Below are positions 16,777-24,238 of a stretch of DNA of 64,000 bases, piece by piece (position 1 is the first letter of the stretch; each line of letters opens with the position of its first letter). The DNA comes from Pseudomonas koreensis (GTDB lineage: Bacteria; Pseudomonadota; Gammaproteobacteria; Pseudomonadales; Pseudomonadaceae), in NCBI RefSeq assembly GCF_025447595.1, contig NZ_JAOEJU010000021.1, positions 53,138-117,137 of the forward strand. The letters are read 5' to 3'. Position numbers and translations under genes: made by a program. Below the pieces are notes generated by a model, which saw only the letters and a program-made list of their open reading frames with translations, ran no database searches and had not been told where the DNA came from.

Positions 16777-17550
16777 TCAGCGCGGCCGCAGCACCAGCGC
16801 AAACAACTCGCCATGCCCGGTGACATTGAGCTTGTGATAGAGATTGCGCCGGTGCACCTTCGCGGTCTCCGGCGAAATGCTCATGTGCTGGGCGATGGCC
16901 TTGCTGGAAAAGCCCTGGAGAATCAGGCGCGCCGTGTCGATCTCGCGCGCAGTCAGCCGGGCGTCGAAACGGTCGAGTAGCGCCGCAATATCACCGACCG
17001 GCGCCTCGACTGCTGCGCCTTGCGGCGGCATCAACTGCACATGCCGGCGCATCGCTGACAGCACCCAGTCCCGAACGCAGAGCAGGCGCCCCTGCTCCTG
17101 CAAACTGAATGCCGTCGAACGGCCCATCGACAAGCCCAGCACGCCGTCGTCGAGGTTGACCAGAAATTGCAGCTCATCCGCGCCGACCACCGAACGGAAG
17201 TAGCTCTGGTAATACTCGCTGTGCAGAAACTGGTCCGGCGCAACGGACGCGAGGCTGTGCAGACCGTCGGCGATCCCGGCGACCGCAGCCTGATAGAACG
17301 GATCAAGCAGGTACATGCCGGCACAGTAACCAGCCAGTTCTTCCTGCTCGTCGGCGCGGCCCTGGCTGTCGAAGTCGATCAGCAATTGCGGCGCCCGCCC
17401 CGTCTGCATCACCGCCACCAGCGCATTGTCCAGCGGCACCAGCAACCGCAGCGTATCGACCAGCGCGCGCCAGAAACCGTCCTGTCCGACCGTGGCGAAA
17501 ACCCGCGACAGGCTCTGATGCACCGGCAATTCCTGCAGCAACGCGTCCAC
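16777..17550 (-). CDS. LuxR-family transcriptional regulator
   Basis: 257-aa regulator. Residues ~1-190 are a ligand-sensing-like region without acyl-homoserine-lactone signature residues that I can identify. The C-terminal LuxR helix-turn-helix occupies ~195-250 (LTAREIDTARLILQGFSSKA, SPETAKVHRRNLYHKL). It is divergent from a polyamine-binding protein gene, with a 19-bp inverted repeat in the 111-base gap, so it probably controls that gene and the P1 peptidase after it. The inducer may be a polyamine or an amino-acid derivative (inference). Confidence 0.88.
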   Translation of the reverse strand: MDALLQELPVHQSLSRVFATVGQDGFWRALVDTLRLLVPLDNALVAVMQTGRAPQLLIDFDSQGRADEQEELAGYCAGMYLLDPFYQAAVAGIADGLHSLASVAPDQFLHSEYYQSYFRSVVGADELQFLVNLDDGVLGLSMGRSTAFSLQEQGRLLCVRDWVLSAMRRHVQLMPPQGAAVEAPVGDIAALLDRFDARLTAREIDTARLILQGFSSKAIAQHMSISPETAKVHRRNLYHKLNVTGHGELFALVLRPR

Positions 17551-17569
17551 GCTCTACCCCTTTTGAGTA

Positions 17570-17588
17570 ACCCATGATGGGAATGGGT
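17570..17588. promoter_or_regulatory. Inverted repeat between LuxR regulator and polyamine-binding protein genes
   Basis: ACCCAT-N7-ATGGGT, a perfect 6-bp inverted repeat in the divergent intergenic region, 20 bases upstream of the regulator start. Its symmetry and position suit a LuxR-type dimer operator. Binding is inferred. Confidence 0.45.
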
Positions 17589-17661
17589 ACGGCACGGCCC
17601 GCCCGATAGGCTGACCACTCCTGTTCATCACCGGCCTGCCACAGGCCAGGAGTGCCGCATC

Positions 17662-18765
17662 ATGCGTTGTCATCGTGGGTATATCAACCTGGGCCTGGCG
17701 GGCTTTGTGTCTGTCGCACTGACCGCGCAAGCGGCCGAAACACCGAGCGTGCATGTCTATAACTGGTACGACTACATCGGCCCGAACACCCTGCATGATT
17801 TCAAGCGTGACAGCGGTATCGAACCGGTCTACGACACCTTCGACAGCGCCGAAGTGCTGGAAGGCAAACTGATGACCAGCCGCAGCGGCTACGACGTGGT
17901 CGTGGCGAGCAACTTCAGCCTGCCGACCCTGATCAAGGCCGGCGCCCTCGCCCCGCTGCCCCGCGATCAACTGCCGGGCTGGAAGAACCTCGACAACGAC
18001 CTTCTGAACAAATTGGCCAGCAACGACCCCGGCAACCAATACGCCGTGCCGTATCTGTGGGGCACCAACGGCATCGGCTACAACGTCGACAAGGTGCGCG
18101 CGGTGCTGGGCGACAAGGCACCGGTGGACTCCTGGGATCTGGTGTTCAAGGAAGAGAACCTCGCCAAACTCGGCGAATGCGGTGTGGCGATGCTCGATTC
18201 GCCGTCGGAAATGCTCCCGGTCGCGCTGCACTATCTCGGCCTGCCGCCCAACAGCACTAGGACCGAGGATTATCAGAAAGCCGAAGCGCTGCTGCTGAAA
18301 CTGCGCCCGCACATCGCCTACTTCAATTCCTCGAAATTCATCAGCGATCTGTCCAACGGCAACATTTGCGTGGCGGTCGGTTGGTCCGGCGCGATGCTCG
18401 AAGCCAAGACCAACGCCGAGCAGGCCGACAACGGCGTGAAGATTCAGTACAGCCTGCCCAAGGAAGGTGCGCCGGTGTGGTTCGACACGCTGGTATTGCT
18501 CAAGGACGCGCCGCATCCGGCTCAAGGCCTGGCGTTCATCGACTACCTGCTGCGGCCCGAGGTGATTGCGCCGGTCAGCGATCACCTCTCCTACCCCAAC
18601 GGCAATCGCGCCGCCACGGTGCTGGTTGCCCAGGCCACCCGCGACAACCCGGCGGTGTATCCGTCCGCCACGGCGATGGCCACGTTGTACACCTTGGAGC
18701 CCCTGCCCAAGGCCACCGAGCGGGTGCGCACGCGGATGTGGAGCAAGGTCAAGAACGGTCAATAA
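17662..18765 (+). CDS. Polyamine ABC transporter periplasmic binding protein (PotF/SpuD-like)
   Basis: 367-aa solute-binding protein. A signal peptide ends near TAQAAE (residue ~25). The mature start SVHVYNWYDYIGPNTLHDF is characteristic of PotF/SpuD putrescine/spermidine-binding proteins, as are AVPYLWGTNGIGYN and the C-terminal NPAVYPSATAMATLYTLEPL. No permease or ATPase gene is adjacent, so it must dock on a transporter encoded elsewhere or work with the regulator as a sensor. It is followed 39 bases later by a P1 peptidase gene in the same orientation. Confidence 0.92.
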   Translation: MRCHRGYINLGLAGFVSVALTAQAAETPSVHVYNWYDYIGPNTLHDFKRDSGIEPVYDTFDSAEVLEGKLMTSRSGYDVVVASNFSLPTLIKAGALAPLPRDQLPGWKNLDNDLLNKLASNDPGNQYAVPYLWGTNGIGYNVDKVRAVLGDKAPVDSWDLVFKEENLAKLGECGVAMLDSPSEMLPVALHYLGLPPNSTRTEDYQKAEALLLKLRPHIAYFNSSKFISDLSNGNICVAVGWSGAMLEAKTNAEQADNGVKIQYSLPKEGAPVWFDTLVLLKDAPHPAQGLAFIDYLLRPEVIAPVSDHLSYPNGNRAATVLVAQATRDNPAVYPSATAMATLYTLEPLPKATERVRTRMWSKVKNGQ

Positions 18766-18804
18766 CAGCCCTTCGAATCACTGCCTTCAACAGAGAGAAC
18801 ATTA

Positions 18805-19923
18805 ATGAAACCACGTGCCCGCGATCTCCATATCCGCATCGGCCAATTGCAGCCCGGCCCGCTCAACGCCATCACCGACGTACCCGGCGTGCGGGTCGGC
18901 CACAGCAACGTGCGCGGCCGCAGCGTCACCGGTCGAGACATCTGCAGTGGCGTCACCCTGATCGAGCCACGCGCCGGTTCGACCAACGCACAACCGTGTT
19001 TCGCCGGCGTTCACGTACTCAACGGCAACGGTGACGCCACAGGACTGGAGTGGATTCGCGAGGCAGGCCTGCTGACCAGCCCGATCGCCTTCACCAACAC
19101 TCACAGCCTCGGCGTGGTGCGCGACGCCTTGATCGAACTGGATCGCGCGCAGCAACCGGATGACGGCCGTCTCTACTGGAACATGCCGGTAGTGCTGGAA
19201 ACCTTCGATGGATTGCTCAACGACATCAACGGCTTTCATGTGAAACCCAAACATGTGGCCGAAGCGATGAGCAATGCCGTTGACGGCCCGGTGCAGGAAG
19301 GTGCGGTGGGCGGTGGCAGTGGCATGATCTGCCACGAATTCAAGGGCGGGATCGGCACCGCATCGCGCCGTTTGAGCAAGGCTCAGGGCGGCTGGACAGT
19401 GGGCGCCATCGTCCAGGCCAACCACGGGATTCGCAGCGAGTTGCGGGTCGACGGCTACCCGGTCGGGCGTTACATGGAACAGGTGGATTCGCCGTTCCTG
19501 CGCGCCTCTTTACCGCATCCGGGCATGGGTTCGATCGTGGTGTGCCTGGCCACCGATGTACCGCTGTTGCCGCATCAATGCACGCGACTGGCGCAACGGG
19601 CGAGCCTCGGTCTGGCGCGTACCGGCGGCGGCAATGAAGATCACAGCGGCGACATCTTCATCGCCTTCGCCACCGGCAACGGTCATATCCCGCCTGCCGC
19701 TTACGAAGGCAAAGGCGCATCGACCTGCGATGGCTTGCGGATGGTCAACAACGATCACATCAGCGAGCTGTTTCTGGCGGCGACGGAGGCGGTGGAAGAA
19801 GCGATCATCAACGCCCTGCTGGCGAGCGACAGCACCGAAGGCAACGGGCATTCGGTGCCGGGACTGGACGCTGACACCCTGCTCGCCGCTCTCGAAAAAT
19901 CCGGCTGGCCGGGTGCACGCTGA
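18805..19923 (+). CDS. P1 family peptidase (DmpA/L-aminopeptidase-D-esterase type)
   Basis: 372-aa N-terminal nucleophile hydrolase that matures by self-cleavage into two chains. NAITDVPGVRVGHSN at the start and GAVGGGSGMICHEFKGGIG followed by TASRR (residues ~167-189) are the family signature; the autocleavage site and nucleophilic Ser lie in the GTASR segment. Members release N-terminal amino acids or beta-amino acids from peptides and amides. Cotranscription with the polyamine-binding protein suggests a role on imported amide or beta-peptide-like compounds (inference). Confidence 0.9.
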   Translation: MKPRARDLHIRIGQLQPGPLNAITDVPGVRVGHSNVRGRSVTGRDICSGVTLIEPRAGSTNAQPCFAGVHVLNGNGDATGLEWIREAGLLTSPIAFTNTHSLGVVRDALIELDRAQQPDDGRLYWNMPVVLETFDGLLNDINGFHVKPKHVAEAMSNAVDGPVQEGAVGGGSGMICHEFKGGIGTASRRLSKAQGGWTVGAIVQANHGIRSELRVDGYPVGRYMEQVDSPFLRASLPHPGMGSIVVCLATDVPLLPHQCTRLAQRASLGLARTGGGNEDHSGDIFIAFATGNGHIPPAAYEGKGASTCDGLRMVNNDHISELFLAATEAVEEAIINALLASDSTEGNGHSVPGLDADTLLAALEKSGWPGAR

Positions 19924-19937
19924 CACCATAGCCCCGT

Positions 19938-20027
19938 TGTGGGAGCGAGCCTGCTCGCGATGGCGGTGTGTCATTCAACACATGTCTTGACTGGCAGATC
20001 GCAATCGCGAGCAGGCTCGCTCCCACA
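19938..20027. repeat. REPIN-like inverted repeat 4
   Basis: TGTGGGAGCGAGCCTGCTCGCGATGGCGG with an inverted arm ending GAGCAGGCTCGCTCCCACA; this is the GAGCCTGCTC core variant. It lies between convergent genes. Confidence 0.9.
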
Positions 20028-20032
20028 GGGGG

Positions 20033-20617
20033 TCAGCGGAACAACCCAAGTCCGAGTTCGCGCGCCGCCTGCAACTGCCTCGCAGGATCGCTCGACTCGG
20101 ACTCCAGCAACAACGCCGAGCCCGCCACCGTTGCCCCGCAGTAATCGAAAATCCCGTGATCGATCTGCGTCTTCATCGCCGCGCCGTAGCCGTGGCGTTC
20201 GTAGGTGCGCGTATCGGCCCCGCCCAGTGCAGCCAGGTGCACGCGCAATCGTCCGAGCTTCTTCAGCGTCTTATCACCGTCGAAATCGTACGCCCAGCCA
20301 TTGCTGAACACCCGGTCGATCCAGCCTTTGAGCAGCGCCGGCATCGACCACCAGAACACCGGATAGACCAGCACCAGCGCATCGGCGCGGTCGATGCGTG
20401 CCTGCTCGGCCAGCACGTCCGCCGGTGGCGCGGATTCGCGGTGATGCACCGCCCAGTCCGCCACACCAAAGCGCGGATTGAATTCTTCGGCGTGCAGGTC
20501 GGCGATTTCGAAGGTGTTGGATGGATCGTTCTCCGACAAGCCTTTGGCAATCTGTTGCGCCAACGCGTGGGTCAGCGAACGTGGATCATCGTGATCTACA
20601 ACAATCAATGCGTGCAT
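20033..20617 (-). CDS. NAD(P)H-dependent flavodoxin-fold oxidoreductase
   Basis: 194-aa quinone reductase-type flavoprotein. MHALIVVDHDDPRSLTHALA at the N-terminus is the flavin phosphate-binding region, and VLVYPVFWWSMPALLKGWIDRVF is the family signature of NQO1/MdaB/KefF-like enzymes. AALGGADTRTYERHGYG near residues 130-150 is also typical. It would carry out two-electron reduction of quinones or electrophiles. It is divergent from a TetR gene across an interval with clear inverted and direct repeats, so repression by that TetR with relief by quinone-like inducers is likely. Confidence 0.88.
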   Translation of the reverse strand: MHALIVVDHDDPRSLTHALAQQIAKGLSENDPSNTFEIADLHAEEFNPRFGVADWAVHHRESAPPADVLAEQARIDRADALVLVYPVFWWSMPALLKGWIDRVFSNGWAYDFDGDKTLKKLGRLRVHLAALGGADTRTYERHGYGAAMKTQIDHGIFDYCGATVAGSALLLESESSDPARQLQAARELGLGLFR

Positions 20618-20650
20618 GGGAAATCTCCGGTTGGTGATTGCTGACCAAGG

Positions 20651-20708
20651 GCTTATCCTTTCGATAAGCTACGCTTGGTAAGTTACCTTCAGTAAGTTAC
20701 GCTTGGTA
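20651..20708. promoter_or_regulatory. Operator-like repeats between quinone reductase and TetR genes
   Basis: Three superimposed symmetries: GCTTATC-N5-GATAAGC (20651-20669), the palindrome GGTAA-G-TTACC (20677-20687), and a 16-bp direct repeat TAAGYTACGCTTGGTA at 20665-20680 and 20693-20708 (one mismatch). They fill the promoter zone of both divergent genes, as expected for a TetR operator with more than one dimer site. Confidence 0.6.
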
Positions 20709-20716
20709 TATAAGCA

Positions 20717-21349
20717 ATGTCAACCACTGAAATCCCAGATCCCGCACAACCCCGTCGACGCCTGTCGCGGGAAGACCGCCAGCGCCAGTTGCTCGACATG
20801 GCCTGGCAACTGATTCGCGAAGAAGGCACAGATGCCCTGACCCTCGGCTATCTGGCGGAAAAGGCCGGTGTGACCAAACCGGTGGTCTATGACCACTTCA
20901 CCACCCGCGCCGGTCTGCTCGCGGCGCTGTACCAGGATTTCGATAAGCGCCAGACGGCACTGATGGACGCGGCGCTGGCCAATGCCGAAGCGTCCTTGAG
21001 CGGCACCGCGACGGTGATTGCCACGGCGTATGTCGATTGCGTGCTGACCCAGGGCAACGAGATTCCGGGGGTCATTGCTGCCCTGGCGAGCACCCCGGAA
21101 CTGGAGAGAATCAAGCGCGAATACGAGGCGATCTTTCTGGAGAAGTGCCGCAGCGTGCTGTCACCTTTCGCGGACGGCGCAGAGATCGGTCAGGCAGGAT
21201 TACGCGCCATGCTCGGCGCCGCCGAAGCGCTGTCGCAAGCGGCAGCCACTGACGAAATCAGCGCCGAACAGGCCCGTGACGAACTGTTCGCGACCATCAC
21301 CGCGATGGTCCAAAGAGCCGCTGCCAGCGCCTCAAAGGCAAGTGACTGA
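20717..21349 (+). CDS. TetR-family transcriptional regulator
   Basis: 210-aa regulator. After a basic leader, the N-terminal helix-turn-helix occupies residues ~20-65 (LIREEGTDALTLGYLAEKAGVTKPVVYDHF), and the helical C-terminal ligand domain is poorly conserved, as usual. ATG at 20717 lies 9 bases after the operator-like repeats. It is divergent from the quinone reductase gene, which is its probable target. The ligand is unknown. Confidence 0.9.
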   Translation: MSTTEIPDPAQPRRRLSREDRQRQLLDMAWQLIREEGTDALTLGYLAEKAGVTKPVVYDHFTTRAGLLAALYQDFDKRQTALMDAALANAEASLSGTATVIATAYVDCVLTQGNEIPGVIAALASTPELERIKREYEAIFLEKCRSVLSPFADGAEIGQAGLRAMLGAAEALSQAAATDEISAEQARDELFATITAMVQRAAASASKASD

Positions 21350-21509
21350 CGGTACTTGAGAGCGCAGCCGCACCTTCCTACGATGGAACTGCGCAGCCGC
21401 TTGGTTCGCCAAACCGCTGCGCAGGTGCGGGTGCCCTGAACCCCAATCAAGCCCGCTCCTGGCTTCATGCGCATCTTGAGCCTCACGGGCTCTACTTCCT
21501 CCCCATCAA

Positions 21510-21532
21510 AGAGTCTTGAGGCTCTTTTTTTG
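21510..21532 (+). terminator. Terminator after TetR gene
   Basis: AGAGTC-TTGA-GGCTCT stem (one G-U pair) followed by seven T. It lies ~160 bases after the TetR stop and just before the convergent TetR gene at 21543. The bases in between (21350-21509) show no gene. Confidence 0.6.
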
Positions 21533-21542
21533 TCTCTGAAAA

Positions 21543-22169
21543 TCAGCGTTCGGGTTCGCGGCGGATCGAGCGCCATGTGGCTTGCGCCAGCAATTCACGA
21601 TAAGCCTTCGGACTGCCCTGCACTCGCCCGGACAACCACGCGCGGCAATAGCTGTCGGCCTGTCCGACGATCAGCGACGGCAACAGTTCGGCCGGGCATT
21701 CATTGAGTTCAGCCGCACGCCCGGACTCGGCCAGCCAAGTACGCAAACCCAGATTGCGGGTCTTGTTGCGCTCGGCCAGTTCATCCTTGTGCGGGCCCCG
21801 GGTCACGGCATAACGCGCGTGATACTGGAACCGCGCCCATTCCGGCTGATTCTCGACCCAATCCACGTAGCTGTAGACCAGCGCCTGCACGCCCTCTTCG
21901 GTGGTCGTCGCGCCAGCCAGATAGGCGTCGCGCAGGCGTGCCTGATCCTCCAGCGCGGTGAAAAACAGCGCGGCCACCAGTCCTTCCTTGTTGCCGAAAT
22001 GGTGGTAGATCGCCCCGACGCTGGTGTCGCACTCGGCACGGATCATTTCGATGGTAGTGGCCTCAATGCCCTGCTCGTTGAACAAGCGCAGGGCCTTGCG
22101 AAAGATGTCGCGCTTGAGTTCGGCGCGGCGGCCGGGGTAGCTGCGTTCGAGAAGATCTGCGGTGTCCAT
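21543..22169 (-). CDS. TetR-family transcriptional regulator
   Basis: 208-aa regulator. The helix-turn-helix spans residues ~20-65 (FNEQGIEATTIEMIRAECDT, SVGAIYHHFGNKEGL). The C-terminal domain is rich in Trp/Tyr (YVDWVENQPEWARFQYHARY). MDTADLLER is taken as start; a longer frame exists but runs into the operator. It is divergent from a hotdog-fold thioesterase-like gene, with a 33-bp inverted repeat between them, suggesting autoregulation and repression of that gene, perhaps with an acyl-CoA or fatty-acid ligand (inference). Confidence 0.9.
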   Translation of the reverse strand: MDTADLLERSYPGRRAELKRDIFRKALRLFNEQGIEATTIEMIRAECDTSVGAIYHHFGNKEGLVAALFFTALEDQARLRDAYLAGATTTEEGVQALVYSYVDWVENQPEWARFQYHARYAVTRGPHKDELAERNKTRNLGLRTWLAESGRAAELNECPAELLPSLIVGQADSYCRAWLSGRVQGSPKAYRELLAQATWRSIRREPER

Positions 22170-22255
22170 GGGCCTTGAAAATCCGGGTAAAGGGCACATT
22201 CGTGCCGGTGATCGAAACGCGCACAGGTTGACAGATTTCCCGCGGACAGAATACC

Positions 22256-22288
22256 GTTCCGCTACAGAACAATATTCTGTAACGGAAC
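22256..22288. promoter_or_regulatory. 33-bp TetR-type palindromic operator
   Basis: Arms GTTCCG-c-TACAGAA and TTCTGTA-a-CGGAAC flank a 5-base centre: an interrupted palindrome with 13 of 14 arm positions paired. A further CAGAAT/ATTCTG pair lies just outside it. It sits midway between the TetR gene and the divergent thioesterase gene, over their likely promoters. Confidence 0.7.
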
Positions 22289-22325
22289 ATAATTCTGCAA
22301 ATCCCCTAACCGCGAGGCGTCACCC

Positions 22326-22766
22326 ATGAGTCAGTTTCTCAGCATGTTCAACAGCGTCGGTTCCCAGGCATTCAGTCAGATGGCGTGCCAGGTCGCGCCG
22401 TACTTCAGCACTATCAATCCGCTGGTCACCGAGTTGCGGGCAGGTTCCGCGCAGGTGCAGGTGCCGTTTCGCCGCGAGATCACCAACCACCTCGGCACCG
22501 TCCATGCCATAGCCCTGTGCAACGCTGCCGAACTGGCGGCCGGGATGATGACCGATGTGTCGATTCCCGCCGGCGCACGCTGGATTCCCAAAGGCATGAC
22601 CGTCGAATACCTGGCCAAGGCCAAGACCGACGTGACCGCCGTGGCCAATGGCGAAGCACTGGACTGGCAGACCGAAGGCGACAAGATCGTGCCGGTGGAT
22701 GTCCACGACGCCGAAGGCAAGAAAGTGTTCACGGCGCGTATCACCATGAACGTGAAACTGTCCTGA
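22326..22766 (+). CDS. DUF4442-type hotdog-fold protein (putative thioesterase)
   Basis: 146-aa protein of the 4HBT/hotdog superfamily. NHLGTVHAIALCNAAELAAGM resembles the PaaI-like active-site helix region, and the following strands (WIPKGMTVEYLAKAKTDVTA, KKVFTARITMNVKLS) fit the hotdog sheet. Such proteins hydrolyse or bind acyl-CoA. It stands alone, divergent from a TetR regulator with a strong palindrome, so it is probably an inducible acyl-thioesterase. The substrate is not readable. Confidence 0.8.
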   Translation: MSQFLSMFNSVGSQAFSQMACQVAPYFSTINPLVTELRAGSAQVQVPFRREITNHLGTVHAIALCNAAELAAGMMTDVSIPAGARWIPKGMTVEYLAKAKTDVTAVANGEALDWQTEGDKIVPVDVHDAEGKKVFTARITMNVKLS

Positions 22767-22777
22767 ATCACTGGCAC

Positions 22778-22816
22778 AAAAAAGCCCTTGCTGCGCTGGT
22801 CGCAACAAGGGCTCTT
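22778..22816 (-). terminator. Terminator between convergent genes
   Basis: AGCCCTTGcTGCG and CGCAaCAAGGGCT form a long stem. On the minus strand it is followed by TTTTTT, so it best serves the GNAT gene at 22837-23523; on the plus strand the T-tract is weak. Confidence 0.75.
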
Positions 22817-22836
22817 GTCGTTTCAAACAGAAGGGA

Positions 22837-23523
22837 TCAGTGAACGGTCAGGCGCTGGCGGACAAATTCCTCGGTGCGGCGAGTGACCTGATCCAGATGC
22901 CGGTCGCGTTGTTTCTCGGCATCGAGCATCGCCCGCTTGCCGTGTCTTTGCAGCAGATAGGTATGGATCTGCTGCACTTCCAGGGATCGGTAGATCGGTG
23001 TCGTGTCGATAAAACCGCGCAGACCGTTGCTGCGGTAATGGCGGGTGCTCATCAGCACCTGCGTTTCGAGTTGACCCAGCACTTCAAAGCCCAGTGCCTC
23101 GAAATACGGCACCTTGCCGACGCTGCAGGTCAGCTCGGCATGGGGGTAACGCGCCACCATCTCCGCGATCAACGAACGGGCCACGCCCTGACGCCGATGC
23201 CCCTCGCGCACCGCCAGATAGGCCACGTTGCACGCCTCCCAATCGCCCTGCACCGGCAGGTACAACAGGAAGCCGATCACCTGCTCCGGATCATCGTCGT
23301 CGGTGGCCACCAGCAATTCCACCTCGGTGCCCTTCTCGCCGTTCAACGCCTCCAGATACAGATGCACCTCATAGCCGACCGCGTACTGATAGACGTTGTA
23401 CAACAGGTTGCTCGGGCCCAGCCCAATGGCACTGATGTCGGTCAGGTTGTCGACCACCATCTGCAGGATCTGGCTGTTGACGCCTTCGGGGCATGGGGAT
23501 TTGTAGTGGGTGATGCGGGGCAT
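22837..23523 (-). CDS. GNAT-family N-acetyltransferase
   Basis: 228-aa protein with a GNAT core in residues ~60-150. VAYLAVREGHRRQGVARSLI is the acetyl-CoA pyrophosphate-binding motif A (R-x-x-G-x-A), followed by PYFEALGFEVLGQ, the motif B end. About 75 C-terminal residues extend beyond the core and are charged and helical (LLQRHGKRAMLDAEKQ). The acceptor is unknown. It is transcribed alone and ends at a good terminator. Confidence 0.85.
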   Translation of the reverse strand: MPRITHYKSPCPEGVNSQILQMVVDNLTDISAIGLGPSNLLYNVYQYAVGYEVHLYLEALNGEKGTEVELLVATDDDDPEQVIGFLLYLPVQGDWEACNVAYLAVREGHRRQGVARSLIAEMVARYPHAELTCSVGKVPYFEALGFEVLGQLETQVLMSTRHYRSNGLRGFIDTTPIYRSLEVQQIHTYLLQRHGKRAMLDAEKQRDRHLDQVTRRTEEFVRQRLTVH

Positions 23524-23589
23524 GGCGAGCGGACTCCGGCGGAAAACGCCGCCATCATACCGCGCCAGCGCGTCGGTGGCCGAACACCG

Positions 23590-24147
23590 TCACTGCTGGG
23601 GCGCGACCACTTTGAACTTGATGTCGATATCCTTCGACACCACGGTATCGGCCCACTCCCCCGCGCCGAGGCCGAACTCGTCGCGCCTGAGCACCAGTTC
23701 GCCGTCGAAGATGCCGATGCTACTGTCGGGTTTGAGTTGCACCGGCACTTGCACCTCGCGGGTGATGCCTTTGAGGGTGAGGTGGCCGTCGACCAGATAA
23801 CGGTTGTCGCCGGCCGGGCTGAAGCGGGTGGATTCGAACACCGCCACCGGGAATTTTTCCGTGTCGAACCACGCCGGTTTCACCAGCTCGGTGTTGGCGT
23901 CTTCGCTGCCGGCGTCGATGCTGGTCAGGTCGATGTGCAGCGTGGTGCGGGCACTGGCGAGGTTGTCGGTGTCGAAATCCAGCGTCGCGTCGAACTTGCC
24001 GAACGTGCCGTACATCCGCGAGCCCATCTGGTTGTAGGTGAAACTGATCTGGCTGGCGGTGGTGTTGACCCGCGTGTACTCCACCGCGTGTGCAGCAGGC
24101 GTGACGATCAGGCAACACGCGGCAGCCAACAACAATCGAATCGACAT
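23590..24147 (-). CDS. YceI-family periplasmic lipid-binding protein
   Basis: 185-aa exported lipocalin-like protein. The signal peptide MSIRLLLAAACCLIVTPAAHA ends near residue 21. The body shows the YceI pattern: ISFTYNQMGSRMYGTFGKFD, LHIDLTSID, WFDTEKFP, LTLKGITREVQVPV and a C-terminal VVSKDIDIKFKV. Family members bind isoprenoid quinones or other polyprenyl lipids in the periplasm. ATG at 24147 was chosen because it starts the signal peptide; a longer frame adds unrelated residues. Confidence 0.9.
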   Translation of the reverse strand: MSIRLLLAAACCLIVTPAAHAVEYTRVNTTASQISFTYNQMGSRMYGTFGKFDATLDFDTDNLASARTTLHIDLTSIDAGSEDANTELVKPAWFDTEKFPVAVFESTRFSPAGDNRYLVDGHLTLKGITREVQVPVQLKPDSSIGIFDGELVLRRDEFGLGAGEWADTVVSKDIDIKFKVVAPQQ

Positions 24148-24238
24148 GAAATGCTCCGGCGCCCGATGGGTCTCGAATGACTTAAGCAAACATCCGTCAC
24201 TTGTGCCAGCCCCGCCAATGTCTAGCCGGATCGGCTCG

